From assembly GCF_036346105.1 (NCBI RefSeq), contig NZ_CP107811.1, forward strand, positions 4,669,501 through 4,733,500: 64,000 nt of DNA, in the 5' to 3' direction. The stretch is from Streptomyces sp. NBC_00539 (lineage in GTDB: Bacteria; Actinomycetota; Actinomycetes; Streptomycetales; Streptomycetaceae). This document shows, one piece after another, positions 31,227 to 40,336 of this stretch (positions are counted from its first letter, which is position 1; the number at the start of each line of letters is the position of its first letter). The translations under genes and the position numbers were made by a program. A model generated the notes under the pieces. The model did no database searches and had not been told where the DNA came from. It worked only from the letters and a program-made list of their open reading frames with translations.

Positions 31227-31969
31227 CGGCCCCGGTGTTCGTGGTCGAGGAGGTCCCCGCGGGGCCGGAGTTCGTGCTGGACGGCCCGGAAGGCCGTCAC
31301 GCGGTCTCCGTGAAAAGGCTGAACCCCGGTGAGGACGTGGTCCTCACCGACGGGCGCGGCCACTGGGCGGAGGGCGTCGTCAAGGCCGCCGAGGGCAAGG
31401 ACCGCCTCGTCGTCATGGACCTCGAGTCCGTCCAGGAGGAGCCGGAGCCGGCCGTCCGGATCACCGTCGTGCAGGCCCTGCCCAAGGGCGACCGCGGCGA
31501 GCTCGCCGTCGAGACCATGACCGAGACCGGTGTGGACGCCATCGTCCCCTGGCAGGCCTCGCGCTGCATCACCCAGTGGCGCGGAGAGCGGGGCGCCAAG
31601 TCCCTGGCCAAGTGGCGGGCCACCGCGCGGGAGGCGGGCAAGCAGTCCCGCAGGGTGCGGTTCCCGGAGGTCGCGGAGGCCCTGTCCACGAAGCAGGTCG
31701 CGGCGCTGCTCGCCGAAGCCGACCTGGCCGTGGTCCTGCACGAGGACCGCGACACCCCCTCGGAGGCGCTGGCCACCGCCGAGCTGCCCACCGCGGGCTC
31801 CATCGTCCTGGTGGTCGGCCCGGAGGGCGGGGTCTCCCCGGAGGAACTGGCCGCCTTCGCGGCGGCCGGGGCCCACCCGTACCGCCTGGGCGCCTCGGTC
31901 CTGCGCACCTCCACCGCCGGAACGGCCGCGACGGCGGTCCTGCTGGCACGGACGGGCCGCTGGTCCTGA
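31223..31969 (+). CDS. rsmE: 16S rRNA (uracil-1498-N3)-methyltransferase
   Basis: SPOUT-class methyltransferase modifying U1498 in 16S rRNA. 248 residues from ATG at 31223, overlapping the previous stop. The N-terminal PUA-like domain (GRHAVSVKRLNPGEDVVLTDG) and the C-terminal knotted SAM-binding motifs (LVVGPEGGVSPEELAAF, LGASVLRTSTAGTAA) are clear, and VVQALPKGDRGE and QASRCITQWRG also match the family. It is a common neighbour of dnaJ in actinobacteria. Confidence 0.96.
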   Translation: MTAPVFVVEEVPAGPEFVLDGPEGRHAVSVKRLNPGEDVVLTDGRGHWAEGVVKAAEGKDRLVVMDLESVQEEPEPAVRITVVQALPKGDRGELAVETMTETGVDAIVPWQASRCITQWRGERGAKSLAKWRATAREAGKQSRRVRFPEVAEALSTKQVAALLAEADLAVVLHEDRDTPSEALATAELPTAGSIVLVVGPEGGVSPEELAAFAAAGAHPYRLGASVLRTSTAGTAATAVLLARTGRWS

Positions 31970-32066
31970 GGCCGTCCGCCCCGAGGTGGCCGAGCAGGTC
32001 ACGAGCCGGGGGATCACGCCGCCGGTTACGATGCCCCGACCGATCAACGTCACGAGAGGCGCAGCA

Positions 32067-32426
32067 ATGGCCGGGGAACCGCAGGCGGACTGCCTGTTCT
32101 GCAAGATCGTGGAGGGGAAGATCCCGGCGACGATCGTCCGCGAGTCGGAGACGACCGTCGCCTTCCGGGACATAAACCCGCAGGCGCCCACGCACGTGCT
32201 CGTGATCCCCAAGGCGCACTACCCCGACGCCGCGTCGCTCGCCGCCGCCGAGCCGGCGATCGCCGCCGACGTGCTCCGCGAGGCCGGGCAGATCGCCGCC
32301 GACGAGAAGATCGCCGACCACGGCTACCGGATCGTGTTCAACACCGGCGCCGGGGCGGGCCAGACCGTCTGGCACGCCCACGCGCACGTCCTCGGCGGCC
32401 GCGGCCTCCAGTGGCCCCCCGGATAA
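32067..32426 (+). CDS. HIT-domain nucleotide hydrolase (HINT-like)
   Basis: 119 residues. The histidine triad HAHAHVLGGRG is near the C-terminus and the N-terminal CLFCKIVEGKIPA carries the CxxC typical of bacterial HIT proteins. Such proteins hydrolyse AMP-lysine-type phosphoramidates. The start ATG at 32067 follows GAGAGGCGCAGCA. The next gene begins three bases after its stop, so the two are coupled. Confidence 0.93.
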   Translation: MAGEPQADCLFCKIVEGKIPATIVRESETTVAFRDINPQAPTHVLVIPKAHYPDAASLAAAEPAIAADVLREAGQIAADEKIADHGYRIVFNTGAGAGQTVWHAHAHVLGGRGLQWPPG

Positions 32427-32429
32427 CCG

Positions 32430-33335
32430 GTGTCCGTACGCGAGTTCGTGGTCCTGGGGACCGCCAGCCAGGTCCCCACCCGGGCCCGTAACCACAACGG
32501 CTACCTGCTGCGCTGGGACGGCGAGGGCATCCTCTTCGACCCGGGCGAGGGCACCCAGCGCCAGATGCTGCGCGCCGGGGTCGCCGCGCACGACATCAAC
32601 CGGATCTGTGTCACCCACTTCCACGGTGACCACAGCCTCGGCCTCGCCGGGGTGATCCAGCGGATCAACCTCGACCAGGTGCCGCACCCCGTCACCGCGC
32701 ACTACCCGGCCTCGGGGCAGAAGTTCTTCGACCGGCTCCGCTACGCCACCGCCTACCGGGAGACGGTGGCGCTGCGCGAGGAGCCGGTGGCCGCGGACGG
32801 GACGCTGGCGCAGGGGCCCCCGTACACGCTGGAGGCCCGGCGGCTCTCGCACCCCGTGGAGTCCTTCGGCTACCGGATCACGGAGCCCGACGGGCGCCGG
32901 ATGGTGCCGGAGCTGCTGGCGCGGCACGGGATCAAGGGGCCGGACGTGGGCCGGCTCCAGCGCGAGGGGAACCTGGGCGGCGTCACCCTGGACGAGGTCA
33001 GCGAGCACCGGCGGGGGCAGCGTTTCGCCTTCGTGATGGACACCCGGCTGTGCGCGGGCGTCGACGCGCTCGCCGAGGGCTGCGACATGCTGGTGATCGA
33101 GTCGACGTTCCTGGACGAGGACGTGGCACTGGCCACCGACCACGGCCACCTCACCGCCGGACAGGCGGCCCGGGTGGCCAGGGACGCGGGGGTCCGGCAC
33201 CTGGTGCTGACGCACTTCTCCCAGCGGTACTCCGACCCCGCCGAGTTCGAGCGGCAGGCGCGCGCGGCCGGCTTCGAGGGCGAGCTGACGATCGCCGCGG
33301 ACCTCGTACGGGTCGCACTGCCCAAGCGCGCGTAG
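32430..33335 (+). CDS. rnz: Ribonuclease Z (tRNA 3'-processing endonuclease)
   Basis: Cleaves the 3' trailer of tRNA precursors, which matters in a genome whose tRNA-Ala genes lack encoded CCA. 301 residues, GTG start at 32430. The MBL-fold metal site is [38 protein letters not shown] and [10 protein letters not shown] supply later ligands, and a family-typical insert lies between. It follows the HIT gene by three bases. Confidence 0.93.
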   Translation: MSVREFVVLGTASQVPTRARNHNGYLLRWDGEGILFDPGEGTQRQMLRAGVAAHDINRICVTHFHGDHSLGLAGVIQRINLDQVPHPVTAHYPASGQKFFDRLRYATAYRETVALREEPVAADGTLAQGPPYTLEARRLSHPVESFGYRITEPDGRRMVPELLARHGIKGPDVGRLQREGNLGGVTLDEVSEHRRGQRFAFVMDTRLCAGVDALAEGCDMLVIESTFLDEDVALATDHGHLTAGQAARVARDAGVRHLVLTHFSQRYSDPAEFERQARAAGFEGELTIAADLVRVALPKRA

Positions 33336-33352
33336 CGGGGAGCCGGGGGCCT

Positions 33353-33372
33353 TCGGATCCGGCCGGATCCGA
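33353..33372. promoter_or_regulatory. Perfect 20-bp palindrome after rnz
   Basis: TCGGATCC-GGCC-GGATCCGA is fully symmetric. It begins 18 bases after the rnz stop and could be a short terminator stem or an operator for the downstream kinase gene. Confidence 0.5.
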
Positions 33373-33382
33373 GCGCTCATGT

Positions 33383-33398
33383 GGTGATGTGCGTCACA
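33383..33398. promoter_or_regulatory. CRP/FNR-like site upstream of the PfkB kinase
   Basis: GGTGA-N6-TCACA resembles TGTGA-N6-TCACA, with one mismatch in the half-sites. It lies 107 bases before the kinase start. A Crp target is plausible but unproven. Confidence 0.35.
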
Positions 33399-33505
33399 CT
33401 GGGTTCTGGTTCGTCCGCGCTCGGGCACCGACGACGACTGTCCGCCGCAGGCCCGGGCGCGAGCCGTCCACATCGGCCGCACACGCACGGAACGGGGAGC
33501 GCATC

Positions 33506-34603
33506 GTGACCACTCGGGAAAGCCGTACCAGCCCCGAAGCGAGACTGGACCCGCTCGGGCCGGTGCGCGATCCCCAGGAACCGGGCTGCGACGTCTTCCT
33601 CACGGGCACCGTCTTCCTCGACATCATCTTCACCGGCCTGGACTCGGCTCCCGTCCGCGGCACGGAGTCCTGGGCGCGCGGCATGGGCTCCAGTCCCGGC
33701 GGGGTAGCCAACATGGCCGCCGCACTGGCCCGGCTCGGCCTGCGCACCTCGCTGGCCGCGGCCTTCGGCGACGACCACTACGGCGAGTACTGCTGGGACG
33801 CGCTGGAGCAGGGCGAGGGCATCGACCTGTCGATGTCCCGCAGGATCCCCGGCTGGCACAGCCCCGTCACCGTCTCCATGGCGTACGAGGGCGAGCGCAC
33901 GATGGTCTCCCACGGCCACGAGGCCCCGCTCCCGACGGGCCCCGGCCGCTTCCCGCAGTGCCCGCCCCGCACCCGGGCGGCCGTGGCCTCGCTGGGCCCG
34001 GGCGGGGGCGAGGAGTGGATCGCCCAGGCGGCCCGGCAGGGTTCGCGGGTCTTCGCCGACGTGGGGTGGGACGAGAGCGGCCGCTGGGACCTCGGGGCCC
34101 TGGCCGACCTGGAGCACTGCGAGGCGTTCCTGCCGAACGCGGGCGAAGCCATGCGCTACACCCGGACCGAGTGCCCCCGCGCGGCGGCCCGGGCCCTGGC
34201 GGACAAGGTCCCGGTGGCGGTGGTGACCATGGGCGCGGACGGCTCCTGCGCGGTGGACGGCCGCACGGGGGAGACGGCGGAGGTCCCCGGGATCATGGTG
34301 GACGCCCTGGACCCCACCGGAGCCGGCGACGTGTTCGTGGCCGGCTTCGTGACGGGCACCCTGGCGGGCTGGCCGCTGGCGGACCGGCTGGCCTTCGCCG
34401 GGCTCACGGCCGCCCTGTCGGTGCAGGAGTTCGGCGGCTCCCTGTCGGCCCCAGGCTGGCCGGAGGTCTCCCACTGGTGGCGCGCGGCCCCGGCCGACCT
34501 GCGGGGCCGCTACGCCTTCCTGGACGCCCTGGTGCCCCCCGGCGCGCCGCCGGGCCCCCGCCGCCGCGCCGTCCCCACCATCGGCTTCCGGCCCACCCCC
34601 TGA
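33506..34603 (+). CDS. PfkB family carbohydrate kinase
   Basis: 365 residues from GTG at 33506, with GGGGAGC upstream. Ribokinase-fold signatures are GSSPGGVANMAAALARLGL near the N-terminus and DALDPTGAGDVFVAGFVTG, which holds the catalytic aspartate and anion hole. VTMGADGSCAVDG and FLPNAGEAMRYT are also family-typical. The sugar cannot be told from sequence. An N-terminal extension of about 35 residues precedes the fold and a Pro/Arg-rich tail follows it. A hairpin lies just after the stop. Confidence 0.87.
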   Translation: MTTRESRTSPEARLDPLGPVRDPQEPGCDVFLTGTVFLDIIFTGLDSAPVRGTESWARGMGSSPGGVANMAAALARLGLRTSLAAAFGDDHYGEYCWDALEQGEGIDLSMSRRIPGWHSPVTVSMAYEGERTMVSHGHEAPLPTGPGRFPQCPPRTRAAVASLGPGGGEEWIAQAARQGSRVFADVGWDESGRWDLGALADLEHCEAFLPNAGEAMRYTRTECPRAAARALADKVPVAVVTMGADGSCAVDGRTGETAEVPGIMVDALDPTGAGDVFVAGFVTGTLAGWPLADRLAFAGLTAALSVQEFGGSLSAPGWPEVSHWWRAAPADLRGRYAFLDALVPPGAPPGPRRRAVPTIGFRPTP

Positions 34604-34611
34604 GCCGCGGG

Positions 34612-34635
34612 CCCGGCGGCGAGCGGACCGCCGGG
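34612..34635 (+). terminator. Terminator hairpin after the PfkB kinase
   Basis: CCCGGCGG, eight-base loop, CCGCCGGG, followed by AAAAG rather than T residues. It starts 9 bases after the stop. Confidence 0.55.
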
Positions 34636-34742
34636 AAAAGCCCTCGGGGATGGCGCCGGGGAGTCGTACCCTTGGTAGTCCGGAGGTCGACGATCGGCGC
34701 GACCCCTCAGTGGGAGGTATGCGCAGGCCACAGTGCCGGCCC

Positions 34743-35801
34743 ATGACTCAGACACCGACAGCCCGTACCCCAGCGCCGGGGCAGGCGCGAGCCCACTTCA
34801 CCGTACCGGCCACGCATCCGATGGTGACCGTACTGGGCTCTGGTGACGCCCTGCTGCGCGTCATCGAGAATGCCTTCCCGAAGGCCGACATCCATGTTCG
34901 GGGCAATCAGGTCAGCGCGATCGGCGACGCGGTGGAAGTCGCCCTGATCCAGCGCCTGTTCGACGAGATGATGCTGGTGCTCCGCACCGGGCAGTCGATG
35001 ACGGAGGACGCAGTGGAACGCTCGATCGCCATGCTCAAGGCGAACGGCAAGGGCAACGGCGGCGACAGCGGCCACGACGAGACCCCCGCCGAGGTGCTCA
35101 CCCAGAACATCCTCTCCAGTCGCGGCCGGACCATCCGTCCCAAGACGCTCAACCAGAAGCGCTACGTCGACGCCATCGACAAGAACACCATCGTCTTCGG
35201 CATCGGCCCCGCCGGTACCGGCAAGACCTACCTCGCCATGGCCAAGGCGGTCCAGGCCCTGCAGTCCAAGCAGGTCAGCCGGATCATCCTGACCCGCCCC
35301 GCCGTCGAGGCGGGCGAACGGCTCGGGTTCCTGCCGGGCACCCTGTTCGACAAGATCGACCCGTACCTGCGTCCGCTGTACGACGCCCTGCACGACATGC
35401 TCGACCCGGACTCGATCCCCCGCCTGATGGCCGCCGGCACCATCGAGGTCGCGCCGCTCGCGTACATGCGCGGGCGCACCCTCAACGACGCCTTCGTCGT
35501 CCTGGACGAGGCGCAGAACACGACCGCCGAGCAGATGAAGATGTTCCTGACCCGCCTGGGCTTCGATTCGAAGATCGTCGTCACCGGTGACATCACGCAG
35601 ATCGACCTGCCGGGCGGGGCCAAGAGCGGCCTGCGCCAGGTGCAGGAGATCCTCGACGGGGTGCCGGACATCCACTTCTCGCGGCTCACCTCCGAGGATG
35701 TCGTCCGGCACAAGCTGGTCGGCCGTATCGTCGACGCGTACGAGAAGTACGACGACAGCCAGGACTCCCCGCAGTCCCGGAACGGCTACCAGCGGAAGTA
35801 G
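34743..35801 (+). CDS. phoH: PhoH family ATPase
   Basis: 352 residues from ATG at 34743. Cytosolic P-loop ATPase related to helicase cores, often linked to RNA metabolism through its ybeY neighbour. Walker A is [13 protein letters not shown] and Walker B is VVLDEAQN. The conserved [17 protein letters not shown] and [10 protein letters not shown] are intact. The N-terminal 90 residues are a KH-like domain ([13 protein letters not shown]). ybeY begins 13 bases after its stop, so this is the head of the phoH-ybeY-corC operon. Confidence 0.95.
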   Translation: MTQTPTARTPAPGQARAHFTVPATHPMVTVLGSGDALLRVIENAFPKADIHVRGNQVSAIGDAVEVALIQRLFDEMMLVLRTGQSMTEDAVERSIAMLKANGKGNGGDSGHDETPAEVLTQNILSSRGRTIRPKTLNQKRYVDAIDKNTIVFGIGPAGTGKTYLAMAKAVQALQSKQVSRIILTRPAVEAGERLGFLPGTLFDKIDPYLRPLYDALHDMLDPDSIPRLMAAGTIEVAPLAYMRGRTLNDAFVVLDEAQNTTAEQMKMFLTRLGFDSKIVVTGDITQIDLPGGAKSGLRQVQEILDGVPDIHFSRLTSEDVVRHKLVGRIVDAYEKYDDSQDSPQSRNGYQRK

Positions 35802-35814
35802 AACTCAGCGCACC

Positions 35815-36312
35815 ATGTCGATCGACGTCAACAACGAGTCCGGGATCGAGGTCGACGAGCAGGCGGTCCTCGACATCGCCCGCTACGCGCTCACCCGGAT
35901 GCGGATCCACCCGCTGTCCGAGCTGTCCGTCATCGTCGTCGACGAGGAGGCGATGGAGCAGCTCCACATCCAGTGGATGGACCTGCCCGGTCCCACCGAC
36001 GTCATGTCCTTCCCGATGGACGAGCTGCGCCCCCCGGCGAAGGACGACGAGGAGCCCCCGCAGGGGCTCCTCGGCGACATCGTGCTCTGCCCCGAGGTGG
36101 CGAAGCGGCAGGGCGAGGAAGCTCCGACGCAGCACTCCATGGACGAGGAGCTCCAGCTCCTGACCGTCCACGGGGTGCTGCACCTGCTCGGGTACGACCA
36201 CGAGGAGCCGGACGAGAAGGCCGAGATGTTCGGCCTCCAGGCGGCCATCGTCGACGGCTGGCGCGGTGAGCGCGGCCTGACCGGCCCGTCCCCCGCCCCC
36301 ACCGTCTCGTGA
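35815..36312 (+). CDS. ybeY: rRNA maturation endoribonuclease YbeY
   Basis: 165 residues. Zinc-dependent single-strand endoribonuclease for 16S rRNA 3' processing and ribosome quality control. The metal motif [11 protein letters not shown] (H-x3-H-x5-H) and the preceding [11 protein letters not shown] match the family. The ATG at 35815 is a normal start. The stop overlaps the next start as GTGA, showing translational coupling within the phoH operon. Confidence 0.96.
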   Translation: MSIDVNNESGIEVDEQAVLDIARYALTRMRIHPLSELSVIVVDEEAMEQLHIQWMDLPGPTDVMSFPMDELRPPAKDDEEPPQGLLGDIVLCPEVAKRQGEEAPTQHSMDEELQLLTVHGVLHLLGYDHEEPDEKAEMFGLQAAIVDGWRGERGLTGPSPAPTVS

Positions 36313-37619
36313 CCGGCGCACCGCAGCTGATCAGCGGCGCGGTGCTGCTGGTCGTCGTGGCGTGGTTCGCGGCCTGCGCGGAGTCCGGGATCGCCCGCGT
36401 CTCCAGCTTCCGCGCCGCCCAGGCCGTACGGGAGGGCCGGCGCGGCAGCGCCAAGCTGGCGCAGGTCACCGGGGACCCGACCCGCTACGTGAACGTGGCG
36501 CTGCTGGTCCGGGTCACCTGCGAGATGGCGGCGGGCGTGCTCGTCACGTACGTGTGCCTGAACGAGTTCGGCGAGAACTGGACCGCGCTGCTCGTGGCCA
36601 TCGCCGTGATGGTGCTGGTCTCGTACGTGGCGGTCGGGGTCTCCCCGCGCACCATCGGCCGCCAGCACCCGCTGAACACGGCGACCGCGGCCGCGTACGT
36701 CCTCGTTCCGCTCGCGCGGATCATGGGGCCGGTCCCGCAGCTGCTGATCCTCCTCGGCAACGCGCTCACCCCGGGCAAGGGTTTCCGCAAGGGGCCGTTC
36801 GCCTCCGAGGCGGAGCTGCGGGCGATGGTGGACCTGGCGGAGGCGGAATCGCTGATCGAGGACGACGAGCGCCGGATGGTGCACCAGGTCTTCGAACTCG
36901 GCGACACCCTCGTGCGCGAGGTGATGGTGCCCCGTACCGACCTGGTCTGCATCGAGCGGTACAAGACGGTGCGCCAGGCGACGACGCTCGCGCTGCGCTC
37001 GGGCTTCTCGCGCATCCCGGTGACCGGGGAGAACGAGGACGACATCGTCGGGATCGTCTACTTGAAGGACCTCGTCCGCAAGACGCACATCAGCCGGGAG
37101 GCGGAGTCCGACCTTGTCTCGACGGCGATACGGCCGGCCGTCTTCGTACCCGACACCAAGAACGCCGGTGACCTGCTCCGCGAGATGCAGTCGGTGCGCA
37201 ACCACGTGGCCGTCGTCATCGACGAGTACGGCGGCACGGCGGGCATCGTGACGATCGAGGACATCCTGGAGGAGATCGTCGGCGAGATCACGGACGAGTA
37301 CGACCGGGAACTCCCGCCGGTCGAGGAGCTGGGCGACGACCGCTACCGGGTCACCGCGCGCCTGGACATCACCGACCTCGGGGAACTGTTCAAGGTCGAG
37401 GCGTTCGACGACGAGGACGTGGAGACGGTCGGCGGACTGCTCGCCAAGGCGCTGGGCCGGGTTCCGATCGCGGGCGCGTCCGCGGTGGTGGAGCTGCCCG
37501 ACGGGCGGCCGCTGCGGCTGACCGCCGAATCGCCGGCCGGGCGCCGGAACAAGATCGTGACGGTGCTGGTGGAGCCGGTGGTGGAGGAGCCCGACGAGGA
37601 CGCGGAGGTGTCGCCGTGA
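36309..37619 (+). CDS. HlyC/CorC family membrane transporter-like protein with CBS domains
   Basis: 436 residues. An N-terminal CNNM-type membrane domain with about four hydrophobic segments (residues 1-150) is followed by a CBS pair ([41 protein letters not shown]) and a C-terminal CorC_HlyC domain ([16 protein letters not shown]). Relatives move Mg2+ or Co2+. GTG start overlapping the ybeY stop, and a GTGA overlap with the next gene. The order phoH-ybeY-corC is widespread. Specificity is unknown. Confidence 0.92.
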   Translation: MTGAPQLISGAVLLVVVAWFAACAESGIARVSSFRAAQAVREGRRGSAKLAQVTGDPTRYVNVALLVRVTCEMAAGVLVTYVCLNEFGENWTALLVAIAVMVLVSYVAVGVSPRTIGRQHPLNTATAAAYVLVPLARIMGPVPQLLILLGNALTPGKGFRKGPFASEAELRAMVDLAEAESLIEDDERRMVHQVFELGDTLVREVMVPRTDLVCIERYKTVRQATTLALRSGFSRIPVTGENEDDIVGIVYLKDLVRKTHISREAESDLVSTAIRPAVFVPDTKNAGDLLREMQSVRNHVAVVIDEYGGTAGIVTIEDILEEIVGEITDEYDRELPPVEELGDDRYRVTARLDITDLGELFKVEAFDDEDVETVGGLLAKALGRVPIAGASAVVELPDGRPLRLTAESPAGRRNKIVTVLVEPVVEEPDEDAEVSP

Positions 37620-37969
37620 CGCCGGGGGAGCTGCGCGCGTTCTGCCTCGGGTTCAACGCGGCGGTGGAGGAGTTCCCGTTCACGCCCGAGACGTCGGTGT
37701 TCAAGGTGCTGGGGAAGGTGTTCGCGCTGACGGCGCTGGACGCCGAACCGTTGAAGGTCAACCTCAAGTGCGAGCCGGAGGCGGCGGTACGGCTGCGGGC
37801 GGAGCACGAGGCGATCGTGCCGGGCTGGCACATGAACAAGCGGCACTGGAACACCGTGACGGTCGGCGGGCTGCCGGACGAACTGGTGCGGGAGCTGGTG
37901 GAGGACTCGTACGACCTGGTCGTCGCCGGGCTGCCGAGGGCGGAGCGGCTGCGGCTGGACCGGCCCTGA
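37616..37969 (+). CDS. MmcQ/YjbR family protein
   Basis: 117 residues with the family's KVLGKVFALTAL and VNLKCEPEAA segments and the ending WNTVTVGGLPDELVRELVEDSYDLV. The fold is a small DNA-binding-like alpha/beta domain with no assigned reaction. GTG start overlapping the preceding stop (GTGA), so it is in the same operon. Length and frame are normal. Confidence 0.88.
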   Translation: MTPGELRAFCLGFNAAVEEFPFTPETSVFKVLGKVFALTALDAEPLKVNLKCEPEAAVRLRAEHEAIVPGWHMNKRHWNTVTVGGLPDELVRELVEDSYDLVVAGLPRAERLRLDRP

Positions 37970-38017
37970 GGGTGGGTGCGAGCGGTCGGGCGGGGCGCGG
38001 TCCCTATGCTTTCGCCC

Positions 38018-38371
38018 ATGAGCGAGAACACCGGGATCGACCCCGAGGACAGCAAGATCATCACGCTGGCGCGCAGCGCCCGGGCCCGTAACGGGGTGCC
38101 GGAAGGGGCGGCGGTGCGCGACGAGACGGGCCGCACGTACGTGGCCGGGACCGTGGAGCTGGACTCCCTCAGGCTCAGCGCCCTCCAGACGGCGGTCGCG
38201 ATGGCGGTGGCGAGCGGGGCCCGGTCGCTGGAGGCGGCCGCCGTGGTGAGCGCGGCCGACGCCCCGGCCGACGCCGACCGGGCGGCGGTCCGCGACCTCG
38301 GCGGCCCGGACACCCCGGTGCTCCTGGCCGCCCCGGACGGCACCCTCAAGTCCACCACCCCGGCGGGCTGA
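38018..38371 (+). CDS. Cytidine-deaminase-like protein lacking the zinc motifs
   Basis: 117 residues. Position in the phoH-ybeY-corC run and the segment NGVPEGAAVRDETGRTYVAGTVE resemble the start of a cytidine deaminase fold. The catalytic C/H-A-E motif is replaced by LSALQTAVAMAVA and no P-C-x-x-C follows, so it should not bind catalytic zinc. It is probably a non-enzymatic relative kept for another role. TATGCT (38005-38010) ends 7 bases before the ATG, so the message may be leaderless and separate from the upstream operon. Confidence 0.7.
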   Translation: MSENTGIDPEDSKIITLARSARARNGVPEGAAVRDETGRTYVAGTVELDSLRLSALQTAVAMAVASGARSLEAAAVVSAADAPADADRAAVRDLGGPDTPVLLAAPDGTLKSTTPAG

Positions 38372-38961
38372 CGCCCCCCGCCGTCCGGCGCGGACCGGGC
38401 GGGACCGGCGCGGACCGGGCGGGCAGAGCGGCGGCTCCAGGTGCACCGTCCGGCAGGACGGGCTCCCCGGACGGGCCGTGCCGCAGGGGCCGGGGCGCCC
38501 GAACAGCTGCCGGTGAAACCCCTGACCGAGGGACGGGACCGGATCTTGAACCACCGGAAGGCGGCATCGGCGCGATCGCGGCGGCGGCGAGCAGGCAGGC
38601 CGCCCGGGCTGTCGGCCAAGGGCGACCTCGACGACCACCAGGGCGCCGCCCGGTGCCGGCAGCCGAGCCGTGCACCGCTGCGCACGGCCCCCCTGGTGCC
38701 GGCCGCCGCCCGGACGGTCGGCCTCGCCGACGGGAGGGGCGGGGGTGGAGCGCGGCGGCGCAGATGATGACGCCGTACGGGCCCGGGCAGGCCCGACCGC
38801 CCCATCGGCCCGGCCGGCCAGGTGGCCACCGCCCCAGCCGGCGTTCGGCCACGCTGCCGTAGGATCCTGCGCCCCCAAGGGCCCGGAGGTGCGGTGCCCG
38901 CGCCGAGCGCCGTTGCGGGGCCCGGGGCCGTGCGGTGTGGCAGCCGGCCGCGGCAGACCCG
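38372..38961. other. 590-base stretch without a recognisable gene
   Basis: Open frames here have poor codon bias and no domain similarity. The start holds a direct repeat of CGGCGCGGACCGGGCGGGA-type sequence. Near the end, inverted CCGGCCGCGG/CCGCGGCCGG arms (38944-38976) run into the end of the MFS gene. It could be the remains of a decayed gene, but I see no convincing fragment. Confidence 0.5.
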
Positions 38962-40266
38962 TCAGGCCGCGGCCGGGGCACCGGACCGGCGGCGGATGAC
39001 CATCGCCATCAGGGCGGCCATCGCGCAGAGGGCGCCCGCCGCGTACCAGACCAGGTCGTACGAGCCGAAGGCGTCGCGGGCCAGGCCGCTCAGGAAGGCC
39101 ACCAGGGCCGCGCCGACCTGGTGCGACGCCAGGACCCAGCCGAAGACGATGGCGCTGTCCTCCCCGTACTGCTCCCGGCACAGCGCGATGGTGGGCGGCA
39201 CGGTCGCGACCCAGTCCAGGCCGTAGAAGACGATGAAGAACACCATCGGCGGGTGCACGGACGGCGCCATCAGCATCGGCAGGAACAGGAGCGAGACCCC
39301 GCGCAGGGCGTAGTACACCGCCAGCAGCCGGCGCGGCTGGAAGCGGTCCGTGAACCAGCCGGAGGCGATGGTGCCGACCACGTCGAACACGCCGACCACC
39401 GCGAGCAGCCCGGCCGCCGCCGTCACCGGCATGCCGTGGTCGTGGGCCGCGGGCACGAAGTGGGTGCGCACCAGCCCGTTCGTCGTGGCGCCGCAGATCG
39501 CGAAGGTGCCGGCCAGGAGCCAGAAGGGGCCGGTCCGGACCGCCTTGAACAGCACTGACAGCGCTCGCCCCGCCGCACCCCGCACCGGCTCGGGCTTGGC
39601 CGCGTAGGTCCCCCCGTACGGTGCGAGCCCCACATCGGCGGGGTGGTCGCGCAGCAGCAGCCATACGAACGGCACCACGACCGCCGCGGCCAGCGACACC
39701 GTCACCGCGCCCGGGCGCCAGCCGTGCCGTTCCACCAGCCATGACAGCAGCGGCAGGAAGAGCAGCTGCCCGGAGGCCCCGGCCGCGGTCAGGATCCCGG
39801 TGACGAGCCCCCGGCGGGCGGTGAACCAGCGGTTGGTCACGGTCGCGGCGAACGCCATGGCCATCGAGCCACTGCCGAGGCCGACCACCACGCCCCACAG
39901 CAGGACCAGTTGCCAGGCCTCGGTCATCCAGACCGTGGCGAGCGCCCCGCCGGATATGACGAGCAGGGCCAGCGCCACGACCCGGCGGATGCCGAAGCGG
40001 TCCATCAGCGCGGCCGCGAACGGTGCGGTGAGCCCGTACAGGGCGAGGTTGACGGAGACGGCGAAGCCGACGGTGCCGCGCGACCAGTCGAACTCCTCGT
40101 GCAGCGGCTCGATGAGCAGTCCGGGCAGGGACGCGAACGCGGCGGCGCCGACGATCGTCACGAAGGCGACGGCCGCGACGAACCAGGCGCGGTGGACGCG
40201 TCCGGGCCGGCGGGGAGCGAAGGGGGGATCGGCGGAGGGGGCGGGTACGGGCGCTGTCTGAGTCAC
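38962..40266 (-). CDS. MFS transporter (monocarboxylate/oxalate-formate type)
   Basis: 434 residues, 12 predicted membrane helices. The N-terminal FDWSRGTVGFAVSVNLALYGLTAP and MDRFGIRRV (cytoplasmic loop motif) and the middle GMPVTAAAGLLAVVGVFDVVGTIASG match the monocarboxylate-type branch. The start GTG at 40266 has GGAAG at good spacing; GTG at 40272 and a longer upstream frame are less likely. It is divergent from a GlxA-type regulator with a 70-base gap, so that regulator probably controls it. Substrate unknown. Confidence 0.88.
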   Translation of the reverse strand: MTQTAPVPAPSADPPFAPRRPGRVHRAWFVAAVAFVTIVGAAAFASLPGLLIEPLHEEFDWSRGTVGFAVSVNLALYGLTAPFAAALMDRFGIRRVVALALLVISGGALATVWMTEAWQLVLLWGVVVGLGSGSMAMAFAATVTNRWFTARRGLVTGILTAAGASGQLLFLPLLSWLVERHGWRPGAVTVSLAAAVVVPFVWLLLRDHPADVGLAPYGGTYAAKPEPVRGAAGRALSVLFKAVRTGPFWLLAGTFAICGATTNGLVRTHFVPAAHDHGMPVTAAAGLLAVVGVFDVVGTIASGWFTDRFQPRRLLAVYYALRGVSLLFLPMLMAPSVHPPMVFFIVFYGLDWVATVPPTIALCREQYGEDSAIVFGWVLASHQVGAALVAFLSGLARDAFGSYDLVWYAAGALCAMAALMAMVIRRRSGAPAAA

Positions 40267-40324
40267 CAGCACAGCTTCCGACCAGGGGGATCCGCACGAC
40301 AGTGGCCTGAACGACACGCTTCGC

Positions 40325-40330
40325 TATGAT
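40325..40330 (+). promoter_or_regulatory. -10 hexamer of the GlxA-type regulator gene
   Basis: TATGAT ends 6 bases before the ATG, which predicts a leaderless mRNA. It lies in the 70-base divergent gap shared with the MFS gene. Confidence 0.55.
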
Positions 40331-40336
40331 CGGGCC

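Noticed and set aside
38346-38981. Minus-strand open frame in the 590-base gap
   Set aside because: Composition is random Arg/Pro/Ala and it overlaps the ends of both neighbours.
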